A stretch of 12,758 nucleotides of DNA from Methanomicrobiales archaeon (lineage in GTDB: Archaea > Halobacteriota > Methanomicrobia > Methanomicrobiales > JACTUA01): contig JAJRCP010000094.1 in assembly GCA_028678885.1 (NCBI GenBank), forward strand, positions 1 to 12,758, given 5' to 3'. The position numbers were made by a program, and so were the translations under genes. Below, one piece after another: positions 5,745-12,629 of this stretch. The notes under the pieces are model-generated. The model ran no database searches. It saw only the letters and a list, made by a program, of their open reading frames with translations, and was not told the DNA's origin. Positions within the stretch are counted from its first letter, which is position 1; each line of letters begins with the position of its first letter.

Positions 5745-7114
5745 GGATTGTTCTGATTGGATTCCGGGGAACGGGAAAAACCGCGGTGGGACGGCTTCTA
5801 TCCAAGAGACTGGGTATTCCATTATTAGATACGGATGATCTAATCGAAACCCGTGAAGGGAGAAGTATCAGTGAGATCTTCCATTCAGGTGGAGAAATTT
5901 ATTTCCGTAAGATCGAAAAGGAGGTTATCACAAACCTCCCTGAGGCAGGAGTTGTCATCAGCACAGGAGGAGGAGCGGTACTCGATCCAGTGAATGTGGA
6001 ACATCTCCGTGCCAAAAGTTTTGTCTTTTTTCTTTCTGCAGAGCCAGATACTATTATACGACGGATACAGAAGAGTAAACGACCGCCCCTCACGAATCTG
6101 CCTTTTCCAGAAGAGGTACGACACCTCCTTGAAATCCGGAGACTTGAATACTTGAAGGTAGCCGATTACTGTCTTGATACCACCCGAACAGAGGTATCTG
6201 CAATCGCTGACACTGTTCAGAAAATTCTGGAGGGAAAGAACATATCTTGTGAACAGGTATCCAAGGAGTACCAGGAAAAGATTGCCCTCTCTTCAGAAGA
6301 TCTCGCAGTTCTTTCCCAGGAGAACACCCCCAATGGAGGATACCCTCGGATATGTGCGGTGATGGGAAATCCCGCATCACATAGTAAGAGTCCTGCTCTA
6401 TTCAATCGCCTTTTCACCCACTACAGATTACCATACAAGTATATCAGAATGGAAGCTCCGGAAGTGAGCAATCTCCTCATTTTCGCTCGTTTATGTGATT
6501 TCCGAGGACTGAGTGTGACCCTTCCATTCAAACAGCAGGTTATTCCTTATCTGAATGAGGTGGATCGTACGGCACAGCAAATTGGTGCGGTGAATACCAT
6601 TGTACAGTGTGGGAACCTGATGCATGGGTTCAATACCGACTGGTTGGGGATACAGCGTCCGCTTGTTCATTTAAAGGGCTCAAAAGTGGCAGTCATTGGA
6701 GCCGGGGGCGCCGCTGCAGCCGCTGTCTATGCATGCCTGACCCTGGACATGCAGGTCACCATTCTGAACCGGACCATAGAGCGGGGGCAGAGTCTTGCTG
6801 AACGGTTTGGATGCGTCTCTGCATCGATTGCAGAATTCAAGAACCTTAAGCCTGAAGTCGTTATCAATGCAACACCAGTAGGTATGTTTCCGGACACCAA
6901 TACGCCGGTACTTGTCGAGATGCTTACACAGGATATGACGATCTTTGATCTGGTGTATACGCCCCCAGAAACCCCCTTTCTCCAAGCAGCAGCAAAGATA
7001 GGGTGCACTACTATCCCGGGAATGGAGATGTTTCTCCATCAAGCACGGGAACAATTCCTGCTGTTCACCGGGATTTCTGCACCTGAAGCGCTTGTTCGGG
7101 AGCTGATGCCATGA
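5741..7114 (+). CDS. Bifunctional shikimate kinase-shikimate dehydrogenase
   Basis: This 457-aa fusion protein covers two steps. Residues 1-166 are a P-loop shikimate kinase of the bacterial AroK type: Walker A GFRGTGKT (7-14), DTDD (30-33), Arg56, GGG (76-78) and lid Arg114 in KRPPL. After a linker (about 167-201), residues 202-457 are shikimate dehydrogenase: SHSKSP (213-218) for shikimate, catalytic Lys264 in LPFK, GAVNT (282-286), Asp300 in FNTD, the Rossmann loop GAGGAAAA (320-327), NRT (343-345) and NATPVGM (376-382). Both active sites look complete. Many archaea instead use a GHMP-family shikimate kinase, so this kinase domain is probably of bacterial origin or an old replacement. The GTG start overlaps the aroA stop (GTGA) and the 3' end overlaps aroC. 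The fusion would channel dehydroshikimate to shikimate-3-phosphate. Confidence 0.93.
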   Translation: MRIVLIGFRGTGKTAVGRLLSKRLGIPLLDTDDLIETREGRSISEIFHSGGEIYFRKIEKEVITNLPEAGVVISTGGGAVLDPVNVEHLRAKSFVFFLSAEPDTIIRRIQKSKRPPLTNLPFPEEVRHLLEIRRLEYLKVADYCLDTTRTEVSAIADTVQKILEGKNISCEQVSKEYQEKIALSSEDLAVLSQENTPNGGYPRICAVMGNPASHSKSPALFNRLFTHYRLPYKYIRMEAPEVSNLLIFARLCDFRGLSVTLPFKQQVIPYLNEVDRTAQQIGAVNTIVQCGNLMHGFNTDWLGIQRPLVHLKGSKVAVIGAGGAAAAAVYACLTLDMQVTILNRTIERGQSLAERFGCVSASIAEFKNLKPEVVINATPVGMFPDTNTPVLVEMLTQDMTIFDLVYTPPETPFLQAAAKIGCTTIPGMEMFLHQAREQFLLFTGISAPEALVRELMP

Positions 7115-8121
7115 ATACCTTTGGAAGAAATTTTCGGATTACTACATTTGGAGAGAGCCATGGACCGGCTCTTGGAGCAGTGATAGATGGATGTCCAGCG
7201 GGAGTCCCGCTGGAAACAACAGATATTCAACCGTTCTTGAACCGGCGGAGGCCAGGAAGAACTCCTCTTGCATCCCCGAGGAAAGAAGAGGACCGGGTGG
7301 AAATTCTATCCGGAGTCTTTGAAGGGAGGACGATTGGGACTCCTCTTACGATGATCATCTACAGCACAGATGCACAGTCCAAGGAATATGATGAATTAAA
7401 AGAGGTATTCCGACCGGGTCACGCTGATTATACCTATCAGAAGAAATATGGCTGGCGAGATCATCGGGGAGGTGGAAGAAGCTCCGGCCGGGAGACCGTC
7501 GCACGTGTCGCTGCAGGTGCCCTAGCGGCGAAATGTCTTACGCTTAAAGGAATTGTAATTTCAAGTAAGATATGTTCCATCCATGGAGCCACCACTCCTG
7601 ATGGAATGGAGGAGGAGATACGGAAAGCACTGGAGAAAGGAGATTCAGTAGGGGGGATTCTGGAGATCCGGGCAACCGGATGTCCGCCAGGCCTTGGAGA
7701 CCCAGTCTTTGGAAAGCTGGATGCGATTATCGCCGGTGCACTGATGGGGATTGGAGGAGTGAAAGGTGTGGAGATCGGAGAAGGGTTCCAGGCGGCCACT
7801 CTATTCGGGAGCGAAAACAACGATCAGATGGGGGCGGAAGGATTCCTGACCAACCATGCGGGAGGGGTTCTGGGGGGCATCAGCTCAGGCGAAGATATCA
7901 TCATCAGGATTGCAGTCAAACCCACCCCCTCCATCAGTCGGCCCCAGAGAACACTAAATATTGATAACAAAGAGGTAACCATCTCTGTAAAGGGCCGACA
8001 CGACCCCTGTATCGTACCTCGGGTGCAACCAGTTGCCGAAGCAATGCTCGCTCTGACTCTATTTGATGCTCTCTTAGAACAGCAAAAATATCAGAATTTT
8101 TCGCGGGATATCACAAAGTGA
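7111..8121 (+). CDS. aroC: Chorismate synthase
   Basis: This 336-aa enzyme eliminates phosphate from EPSP to give chorismate, using reduced FMN. Key motifs are FGESHGPALG (13-22, His17), RPGHADYTYQ (101-110, His104), RDHRGGGRSSGRET (116-129) and GRHDPC near the C-terminus. It is slightly short at the C-terminus compared with the usual 350-370 residues, but no core block is missing. The ATG overlaps the stop of the kinase-dehydrogenase fusion by 4 nt. It is the last gene of the operon; the next gene lies 210 nt away with its own TATA box. Confidence 0.95.
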   Translation: MNTFGRNFRITTFGESHGPALGAVIDGCPAGVPLETTDIQPFLNRRRPGRTPLASPRKEEDRVEILSGVFEGRTIGTPLTMIIYSTDAQSKEYDELKEVFRPGHADYTYQKKYGWRDHRGGGRSSGRETVARVAAGALAAKCLTLKGIVISSKICSIHGATTPDGMEEEIRKALEKGDSVGGILEIRATGCPPGLGDPVFGKLDAIIAGALMGIGGVKGVEIGEGFQAATLFGSENNDQMGAEGFLTNHAGGVLGGISSGEDIIIRIAVKPTPSISRPQRTLNIDNKEVTISVKGRHDPCIVPRVQPVAEAMLALTLFDALLEQQKYQNFSRDITK

Positions 8122-8186
8122 TAAACGAGAACTCACCCCTATCATTCTCCGTATTATTGGGATGGGTTGAAGAGATCTTCATACTA

Positions 8187-8247
8187 TTTTTCAGATCACC
8201 CAAATGTCTTATCCAAAATCTATACTCCTTCTTTTATTTTACATTTT
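8187..8247 (+). terminator. T-rich terminator region after the aro operon
   Basis: A T5 run at 8187-8191 and a longer T-rich stretch at 8229-8247 (CTTTTATTTTACATTTTAC-like) lie downstream of the chorismate synthase stop. Archaeal RNA polymerase often terminates at oligo-T tracts without a strong hairpin. The placement before the next TATA box fits. Confidence 0.35.
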
Positions 8248-8274
8248 ACCCCCATATGGCGTTCGAATCGCGTA

Positions 8275-8285
8275 TTTTTATATAG
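8275..8285 (+). promoter_or_regulatory. TATA box of the 91-aa gene
   Basis: TTTTTATATAG is centred about 52 nt before the ATG at 8332. The predicted transcript start is near 8306. A GGAG at 8321-8324, 7 nt before the ATG, then serves as the ribosome site and decides this start over an out-of-frame ATG at 8319. Confidence 0.5.
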
Positions 8286-8331
8286 TTTGATGGAATACCT
8301 CATAGTTTAGTACATACCATGGAGTACGCAG

Positions 8332-8607
8332 ATGGATGCATGGGATTCAGCCTGGTTTAATGGCATAAACGGACAGAAGTGCCGCATCGTGTTTGAACAG
8401 AGGGGAGATAATTTCCTGGAATTGCTGGAGTACGACGATGGAGAACGGCACAGGTTTGAATGGGTCAATGATACAATGATACGAGGAAAGGGATTCAGCC
8501 GCTTGGGACTCCATGTAATGGAGATCCCCAGGCTAGTCGCACAAGAAGCAAACAGTTTCGCGGGCACTGTCCCGAATGGAAAGAAAGTCACCCGGAACAT
8601 TGTTTGA
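8332..8607 (+). CDS. Small conserved-looking hypothetical protein (91 aa)
   Basis: I do not recognise this protein. It is 91 residues, soluble, with no signal peptide, membrane segment or Cys cluster. It opens with a Trp-rich stretch (DAWDSAWFNG), then alternates charged and hydrophobic residues in a way that suggests beta strands (RIVFEQ, FLELLEYDDG, HRFEWVND). It ends basic. It has its own TATA box and a GGAG ribosome site, so it is probably a real, separately transcribed gene. It is convergent with the ROK kinase downstream. No function can be assigned. Confidence 0.65.
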   Translation: MDAWDSAWFNGINGQKCRIVFEQRGDNFLELLEYDDGERHRFEWVNDTMIRGKGFSRLGLHVMEIPRLVAQEANSFAGTVPNGKKVTRNIV

Positions 8608-8614
8608 AAATCGT

Positions 8615-8653
8615 AAAAAATTCTAATACTTTTTCTTCTCTCTTACAGGAGAG
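8615..8653. terminator. Bidirectional terminator between convergent genes
   Basis: An A6 run (8615-8620, T6 on the minus strand) serves the leftward ROK gene. A T5 run and T/C-rich tract (8630-8644) serve the rightward 91-aa gene. CTCTC (8638-8642) and GAGAG (8649-8653) form a short hairpin with a 6-nt loop. This arrangement suits a shared terminator for the two convergent genes, but the signals are weak. Confidence 0.4.
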
Positions 8654-8712
8654 CATTATCTCTGATTGATATCTGGTGACCGGTGTGGCATCAGATCAAT
8701 TGATTATGTCCT

Positions 8713-9669
8713 TCAATCACTGCCAGGGTTCTTCTGCATAAGTACTGATCCGACATCAGTATCGTACGTATGAGCAAGTACGGATGCACCAAGGAGGGGG
8801 GCGTCGCCGGCAAGACGACTTAACTGAATCGAGGGGAGAGCAAGGAATCGATCGATATGCTCTTCCATCGGTGGGATGATCAGAGATGGATTGTTTAATG
8901 CGACCGATCCATCCAGGATAATCACTTCCGGATCATATGCAACAATCACATCCGACATGCCGTGCCCATTGATTATTCCGAGAGCGTCGAGAAATTCCTG
9001 GACAACTGGTTCTCCTTCCTGGCCTTTCTGAAAAATCTCCCTTGCTGTTCCGAAAATCTCTTTGTCCGATCTTTTGTCGTGAAAATCACACCATGCGTCA
9101 AAGAATGAGGGAAGGAACCGGCCCGAAGCATAGCCTTCCCAATGACCAGGGTAACCACATCCGCAGGTCAGGTTATAGGTGGTATCCACTAAGAAATGTC
9201 CGATCTCCCCCGCATTTCCGTCCCTCCCAAGAAGGAGGTTTCCCCCGGAGATTACACCTCCTCCGATTCCTGTGGAGAGAGTGACATAAACAATATTCTG
9301 AACACTGCGGAACCCACCGAAATATGCCTCGCCAATGACTCCTGCATGACAGTCATTGGCAAGGCGTACCGGCAGACCAAAACTCTCCGACAGCGGTCCA
9401 ACAAGCGGGATATCCTTTAGAGGAAGATTGGGTGGGTTTACCAATGTTCCTTCCAGTACATTCACTGGACCAGCAGCGCTGATACCGATCCCGGTGATAT
9501 GGGGGAGATCCACCTGAGAAACTACCTTATGGACAAGGGAGATAAGGAACATAGGAATATCTGTATGAGGCGTCGGCGCAGAGGTCCGAGCTATAATCTT
9601 CCCCGTTGTATCGATCAGACCGACGCGGGTCAGGGTCGCTCCCAGATCAATAGCGATACCGGTCGGCAT
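8713..9669 (-). CDS. ROK-family sugar kinase (glucokinase-like)
   Basis: This 318-aa protein belongs to the ROK family, which mostly phosphorylates glucose or other hexoses with ATP. The N-terminal phosphate-binding block is IDLGATLTRVGLID (7-20). The sugar/catalytic site is NDCHAG with Asp106, followed by STGIGGG (132-138). The family zinc site begins with EIGH (155-158, His158), then CGCGYPGHWEGYASG (169-183). The usual third Cys of CxCGxxGC is His176 here, so the site would be His-Cys-Cys-His. No helix-turn-helix precedes the kinase domain, so it is an enzyme rather than a ROK repressor. The substrate (glucose, N-acetylmannosamine or another sugar) cannot be told. No Shine-Dalgarno site precedes the ATG, and a TATA-like element about 26 nt upstream suggests a leaderless message. 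Confidence 0.9.
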   Translation of the reverse strand: MPTGIAIDLGATLTRVGLIDTTGKIIARTSAPTPHTDIPMFLISLVHKVVSQVDLPHITGIGISAAGPVNVLEGTLVNPPNLPLKDIPLVGPLSESFGLPVRLANDCHAGVIGEAYFGGFRSVQNIVYVTLSTGIGGGVISGGNLLLGRDGNAGEIGHFLVDTTYNLTCGCGYPGHWEGYASGRFLPSFFDAWCDFHDKRSDKEIFGTAREIFQKGQEGEPVVQEFLDALGIINGHGMSDVIVAYDPEVIILDGSVALNNPSLIIPPMEEHIDRFLALPSIQLSRLAGDAPLLGASVLAHTYDTDVGSVLMQKNPGSD

Positions 9670-9689
9670 ATTCTACTATTTACACAGGA

Positions 9690-9699
9690 ATATCTTATG
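9690..9699 (-). promoter_or_regulatory. Possible TATA box for the ROK kinase
   Basis: On the minus strand CATAAGATAT is centred about 26 nt before the ATG at 9669. That spacing predicts a transcript starting at or next to the ATG, in keeping with the lack of any ribosome site there. The match to a TATA consensus is only fair. Confidence 0.3.
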
Positions 9700-9722
9700 C
9701 CCTTTTCTTCTGCGGCATAAAG

Positions 9723-9953
9723 TTACAATCTCTCCGCATGATGAAATTGAGTGGAAATTATGCCGTCTCTAACCCCATCAGGAATTATCAAATCACTCGT
9801 TCCCAATTCCAATGTGAACTGTGTGAACTGTTTGGTGACCATGATGAACTTCAGAATGCGACGATCGTAGAGCACTAGAATTTCCTTCCAGAGAGCACCT
9901 TTCTGTGGCTTGAAGGTATCGGGTATTCCAATATGATGGATTCTCAATCTCAA
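9723..9953 (-). CDS. Possible small hypothetical protein (76 aa, TTG start)
   Basis: This minus-strand frame gives a protein-like sequence (RIHHIGIPDTF, ALWKEILVLYDRRILKF, ending QFHHAERL) that I do not recognise. There is no ATG or GTG at the right place. The frame is open from the TAG at 10005-10007, with TTG at 9953 or 9947 as possible starts and no clear Shine-Dalgarno site. It ends 53 nt before the ROK kinase start, so the two could be co-transcribed. A 9-bp tandem duplication (9813-9830) inserts QFT-QFT without breaking the frame, which mildly supports coding. It may be a genuine small gene with a weak start, a 5'-decayed remnant, or a chance ORF. If it is not a gene, 9720-10071 holds only the promoter described below. 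Confidence 0.4.
   Translation of the reverse strand: MRLRIHHIGIPDTFKPQKGALWKEILVLYDRRILKFIMVTKQFTQFTLELGTSDLIIPDGVRDGIISTQFHHAERL
9813..9830. repeat. 9-bp perfect tandem repeat (TGTGAACTG x2)
   Basis: Two head-to-tail copies of TGTGAACTG occupy 9813-9821 and 9822-9830. Read on the minus strand they encode a repeated QFT within the possible 76-aa protein. The length is a multiple of three, so the frame is kept. Confidence 0.85.
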
Positions 9954-10039
9954 AATGGAATGAATTTCAATTGCCCGGTTTCGCCCGAATACTGGTCTAA
10001 GGTACTAAGGATGGCGGATATCTTTTTCCTTTTTCTTAC

Positions 10040-10053
10040 ATACAGTACTGTAT
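10040..10053. promoter_or_regulatory. 14-bp palindrome at the zinc-protein promoter (operator candidate)
   Basis: ATACAGTACTGTAT is a perfect palindrome ending 18 nt before the ATG at 10072. It overlaps the AT-rich promoter core: TTACATA at 10036-10042 is a plausible TATA element, about 32 nt from the ATG, and a second TATATTT lies at 10051-10057. A symmetrical site here would suit a dimeric repressor blocking TBP/TFB. The ACAGTAC half recurs at 10353-10359 ahead of hemB. Confidence 0.5.
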
Positions 10054-10071
10054 ATTTCAGGACAAATTTTC

Positions 10072-10287
10072 ATGGTCGAAATAAAAAAGGTCTACGCACG
10101 CGAAGTTTGTGGCCATTGTGGAGGAGGCCGATGCACCTATTGTGATAAACAGGGATTCGTACTCGTTGCTCAGCCCTCCCAGAAATGCCGGCATTGTGAC
10201 GGTGATGGATGCATTTATTGCGGATATACCGGCTGGGCAGATGTTCTGCGGAGAAATGATCCCCTGTACCAGCAATGGCTGAGATAA
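10072..10287 (+). CDS. Small zinc-binding protein with two CxxC-x4-CxxC repeats
   Basis: This 71-residue protein has eight cysteines in two matching units: C13xxC16-x4-C21xxC24 and C39xxC42-x4-C47xxC50. Each unit is followed by a Gly-containing turn (DKQG, GYTG). The spacing and the glycines (HCGGGRC, HCDGDGC) resemble the DnaJ-type zinc centre, CxxCxGxG. It most likely binds two zinc ions, perhaps with cross-paired knuckles as in DnaJ. No other domain is present, so it may be a free-standing metal-binding, chaperone-like or protein/RNA contact module. A weak AGGA lies 9 nt before the ATG. hemB begins 124 nt downstream. HemB here has the zinc-type cysteine triad, so a metal link is conceivable, but nothing in the sequence proves it. 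Confidence 0.8.
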   Translation: MVEIKKVYAREVCGHCGGGRCTYCDKQGFVLVAQPSQKCRHCDGDGCIYCGYTGWADVLRRNDPLYQQWLR

Positions 10288-10294
10288 AATCAGC

Positions 10295-10317
10295 CCCAGA
10301 ATGACACAATTCTGTGG
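10295..10317 (+). promoter_or_regulatory. Hairpin just after the zinc-protein gene
   Basis: CAGAAT (10297-10302) pairs perfectly with ATTCTG (10309-10314) across a 6-nt loop. CC at 10295-10296 can pair with GG at 10316-10317 around a bulged T. No T-run follows. It may stabilise a 3' end or be part of the hemB leader. Confidence 0.35.
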
Positions 10318-10339
10318 AATCGGACCCGAGTACACTTCC

Positions 10340-10367
10340 TTTATCAGGATTGACAGTACAGGTACAG
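10340..10367 (+). promoter_or_regulatory. Possible hem operon promoter with GTACAG tandem repeat
   Basis: TTTATC at 10340-10345 is a weak TATA-like element, about 70 nt before the hemB ATG. It is followed by ACAGTAC (10353-10359) and two abutting copies of GTACAG (10356-10361 and 10362-10367), where the transcript start would fall. Repeats placed there could be a regulator site. The TATA call is weak and read-through from the zinc-protein gene is possible. Confidence 0.3.
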
Positions 10368-10411
10368 ACAATGCTATTCACGTCTGCAGTGCGTGAGGAA
10401 AGGTAACGCAA

Positions 10412-11392
10412 ATGTTCCCCCGGACGAGATTACGGAGGCTCAGGAGGCGCAATCTCCAGCCGCTTTTCAGAGAATCCCGCATAGTCCGCGAGCAGTTGAT
10501 TGCTCCCCTCTTTGTGGATGAGAATCTTAGTGAGAAGAAACCCGTACTTTCTATGCCAGGGGTTTATCGGTACGCGGTGGGGGATCTTCCCGAGGTTGCA
10601 GTCCGGTTGCATCAGCTAGGAATACGATCCGTCCTTCTTTTCGGCATCCCGAAAGAAAAGTCCAGCGGAGCTGAGTCTGCGTATGCGGATGACGGGGTCG
10701 TCCAGCGGTCGATTCAGATTATCAGACTGGCGGTTCCCGATATAGTCATCTGTACTGATGTCTGTGCCTGTGAATATACCACGCATGGCCACTGCGGAAT
10801 TGTTGGTGAACCCTCTCAAGAGCAGGATGTTATCAACGATCTCTCTCTTGATCTCATGGCGGCTATAGCGGTGAGCCATGCGAAGGCGGGAGCAGATATC
10901 ATTGCCCCCTCTTGCATGATGGATGGGGTAGTCTTCTGGACGAGAGCCGCTCTCGATGAAGCGGGTTATGACGATGTCCTGATACTCTCGTATTCATCCA
11001 AGTTTGCGAGCGCATTGTATAGTCCATTTCGGGAAGCTGCCGATTCTGGATATCAGTTTGGGGACAGAACTACTTATCAACTTTCTTCCGCAAATGCTCA
11101 GGAAGCGTTCCGAGAATCGCAGTTTGATGCAGAAGAGGGAGCAGACCTTCTGATGGTCAAACCAGCCGGGCTGTACCTTGATGTACTCGCAAAAGTAAAG
11201 ATGCTAGGTCTCCCGGTTGCGGCATATCAGGTCAGTGGAGAGTATGCAATGATCAAAGCAGCTGCTGAAAAAGGCTGGATCGATGAACGTGCCGTGGTTC
11301 TGGAAAGTCTCTCCTGTCTACGACGGGCGGGAGCAGATCTGATCATCACCTACTTTGCCGAACAGGTGGTGGGGTGGATGGATGAGGAGTGA
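10412..11392 (+). CDS. hemB: Delta-aminolevulinic acid dehydratase (porphobilinogen synthase)
   Basis: This 326-aa enzyme condenses two 5-aminolevulinate molecules to porphobilinogen, the pyrrole unit of haem, sirohaem, corrinoids and F430. The zinc-binding triad is present as DVCACEYTTHGHC (Cys118, Cys120, Cys128), marking a zinc-dependent form. The two substrate lysines are Lys197 (SYSSKFAS) and Lys250 (LMVKPAG). The motif usually seen as APS(D/A)xMDG reads APSCMMDG, with Cys168 as an unusual residue. The ATG has AGGT 7 nt upstream and the N-terminus (RTRLRRLRRR) is family-like. Its 3' end overlaps hemL by 11 nt. Confidence 0.96.
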   Translation: MFPRTRLRRLRRRNLQPLFRESRIVREQLIAPLFVDENLSEKKPVLSMPGVYRYAVGDLPEVAVRLHQLGIRSVLLFGIPKEKSSGAESAYADDGVVQRSIQIIRLAVPDIVICTDVCACEYTTHGHCGIVGEPSQEQDVINDLSLDLMAAIAVSHAKAGADIIAPSCMMDGVVFWTRAALDEAGYDDVLILSYSSKFASALYSPFREAADSGYQFGDRTTYQLSSANAQEAFRESQFDAEEGADLLMVKPAGLYLDVLAKVKMLGLPVAAYQVSGEYAMIKAAAEKGWIDERAVVLESLSCLRRAGADLIITYFAEQVVGWMDEE

Positions 11393-12629
11393 GGAGCTCT
11401 TCAACCGTGCAAGTAAGATTCTCCCAGGTGGTGTGAGTAGTCCTGTCAGGGCAATTTCACCCTATCCCTTCTACACAATTCGGGCAGAGGGATCCCGTCT
11501 CTATTCGGTGGACGGTGAAGAGCTGATCGACTGCTGTATGGCTTATGGACCACTTCTTTTGGGTCATGGCCACCCTTTTATAAAAGACGCCATTCGAACT
11601 CAGCTGGAAAAGGGGTGGTTGTATGGCACCCCGACTCCCGCTGAATTGGATCTTGCCTCCCTGCTCATCGCGGATTATCCTGGCACAGAGATGGTGCGGT
11701 TTGTTTCATCCGGAGCAGAGGCAACCATGGCAGCGATCCGGTTGGCTCGCGGGTATACGGGGAAACCGGATATTGTGAAGGTCGAAGGAGGATTTCACGG
11801 GGCACACGATTCAGTGCTCGTGAAGGCGGGTTCCGGGGCGATGACTCTGGGCATTCCTGATTCTGCAGGGATAGTCCCCGAACTGGCTGCACATACACTG
11901 CAGGTTCCCTATAATGATCCCCAGGCTCTGGAAGAAATCCTGAGTAAGCAGAAAGAGGTTGCTGCTTTCATTATTGAACCTGTCTTGGGAAATATAGGTC
12001 CAATCCTGCCAGAGAAGGGTTATCTGGAGACGGTACGGGCTATCACTTTGGCCCATGACGTCCTTCTCATCTTTGATGAGGTAATTACCGGGTACCGGCT
12101 GGGAATTGGGGGTGCCCAAGAGAAGTATAGGGTTAGGCCGGACATCACCACCTTTGGCAAGATCATCGGTGGAGGATTACCAATCGGTGCCTTCGCGGGA
12201 CCGCGGAAGATTATGCAGATGATCTCCCCTGCAGGCCCGGTCTATCAGGCAGGAACCTTCAACGGCAATCCTTTAAGCCTTGCCGCAGGAATCGCTACTC
12301 TCCGTTACCTTCACCAGCACCAAGAGATCTATACGATGTTGGAGGATGGCACCCAAGCGATACAGGATTCTCTAGGAAAGAGGGAAAGGGGATCCTTCGT
12401 TCATTTGGGATCAATGTTCAAGTACTTCTTCCACCCCACCCCCCCACATAATTACTCTGAGGCAAAAAGGAGCGATACGGGTAGATTCAGAATTTTCTGG
12501 GAAAAGATGAAGAAAATGGGGATTTTTCTTCCTCCTTCACAGTTCGAGACCAATTTTCTCTCCAGCGCGCATTCATCAGAGGATATCGAAAAAATCGGGA
12601 AGGCCTACGCATCATGCATATCCGAATAG
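11382..12629 (+). CDS. hemL: Glutamate-1-semialdehyde 2,1-aminomutase
   Basis: This 415-aa PLP enzyme of the class III aminotransferase fold converts glutamate-1-semialdehyde to 5-aminolevulinate, the substrate of HemB. Motifs are the N-terminal LPGGVSSPVRA (14-24), VSSGAEA (108-114) for the PLP phosphate, FDEV (231-234) with the pyridine-N Asp, and Lys260 in FGKIIGGGLP. The frame extends 9 codons upstream to a TTG at 11355. The ATG at 11382 is preferred because it gives the family N-terminus (RSEELFNRA) and follows a G-rich GGGGTGG ribosome site. It overlaps the hemB end by 11 nt and hemC by 16 nt. With hemB it forms a short C5-pathway operon; glutamyl-tRNA reductase (hemA) is not in view. 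Confidence 0.95.
   Translation: MRSEELFNRASKILPGGVSSPVRAISPYPFYTIRAEGSRLYSVDGEELIDCCMAYGPLLLGHGHPFIKDAIRTQLEKGWLYGTPTPAELDLASLLIADYPGTEMVRFVSSGAEATMAAIRLARGYTGKPDIVKVEGGFHGAHDSVLVKAGSGAMTLGIPDSAGIVPELAAHTLQVPYNDPQALEEILSKQKEVAAFIIEPVLGNIGPILPEKGYLETVRAITLAHDVLLIFDEVITGYRLGIGGAQEKYRVRPDITTFGKIIGGGLPIGAFAGPRKIMQMISPAGPVYQAGTFNGNPLSLAAGIATLRYLHQHQEIYTMLEDGTQAIQDSLGKRERGSFVHLGSMFKYFFHPTPPHNYSEAKRSDTGRFRIFWEKMKKMGIFLPPSQFETNFLSSAHSSEDIEKIGKAYASCISE

Noticed and set aside
8168..8181. TGAAGAGATCTTCA inverted repeat after aroC as a terminator hairpin
   Set aside because: The loop would be only 2 nt and the stem weak; the T-rich tracts nearby are better candidates.
11355..11381. TTG start for hemL giving nine extra residues
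   Set aside because: The added residues (MPNRWWGGW) are not family-like and only reflect the overlapping hemB frame; ATG at 11382 fits better.
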